A stretch of 64,000 nt of DNA. It comes from Pseudomonas sichuanensis (GTDB taxonomy: Bacteria > Pseudomonadota > Gammaproteobacteria > Pseudomonadales > Pseudomonadaceae). Positions within the stretch are counted from its first letter, which is position 1. Each line of letters starts with the position of its first letter. Below are positions 63,998-64,000 of the stretch, in pieces. Both the position numbers and the translations under genes were made by a program. The notes under the pieces are model-generated. The model was not told the origin of the DNA. It made no database searches and saw nothing but the letters and a program-made list of their open reading frames with translations. The DNA lies in contig NZ_QKVM01000026.1 in the NCBI RefSeq assembly GCF_003231305.1, forward strand, positions 1-64,000, in the 5' to 3' direction.

Positions 63998-64000
63998 ACT

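Overview
The window is a piece of a high-GC Pseudomonas chromosome, most like the P. putida group. The core part (about 16.3-64 kb) has genes typical of that group: tig-clpP-clpX-lon-hupB-ppiD, the tRNA Arg-His-Leu-His cluster, folD, a glycerol-type ABC operon with its sigma-54 regulator, and an aer / PAS-GGDEF-EAL pair. Its intergenic gaps carry paired REP elements of the P. putida type. The first 16.3 kb is visibly more AT-rich and contains only accessory genes.

Region 1 (1 to about 16,313) is the right part of a mobile island; its left end lies outside the window. It ends with three adjacent genes that I recognise as the Gamma-Mobile-Trio (gmtY, gmtZ, gmtX): two tyrosine recombinases and a small partner. 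A complete greB follows. Right after the island edge lies the truncated 5' end of a second greB on the opposite strand. The simplest reading is that the island inserted into the chromosomal greB, inside the codons of the conserved GDRSENAD motif, and brought a divergent replacement. Cargo to the left includes two co-oriented minus-strand genes with HEPN/Abi-like C-termini, a third Abi-like gene, a small zinc-ribbon protein, several unknown small genes, two MbcA/ParS-antitoxin-like genes, a remnant of an outer-membrane receptor, and a three-gene module (controller-type XRE regulator, winged-helix/coiled-coil protein, SF2 helicase) around a palindromic operator. The helicase module is my best candidate for an undescribed system, probably phage defence.

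Region 2 (16.4-34.3 kb) is core: DoxX, an MltF-like lytic transglycosylase, TatD, a chemoreceptor, a DUF962-type membrane protein, a thioesterase, a CHAD protein, a lipoprotein, a patatin phospholipase, then the protein quality-control block ppiD, hupB, lon, clpX, clpP, tig on the minus strand. A sigma-32-like promoter precedes lon and a strong sigma-70-like promoter precedes hupB.

Region 3 (34.4-50.3 kb) holds four tRNA genes, folD, a six-gene glycerol-type ABC transporter operon (rhizobial GlpSTPQUV type) divergent from an AcoR-like sigma-54 activator, and a citrulline/ornithine catabolic and uptake cluster (ctlX, ornithine cyclodeaminase, basic amino acid ABC transporter, Lrp/AsnC regulator).

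Region 4 (50.3-64 kb) holds a 1614-residue LRR/NEL-type E3 ubiquitin ligase-like protein, a c-di-GMP enzyme co-transcribed with an Aer-type energy-taxis receptor, an XRE regulator, a DctA-type symporter followed by two GntR/FCD regulators, a large lipoprotein and a PACE efflux protein.
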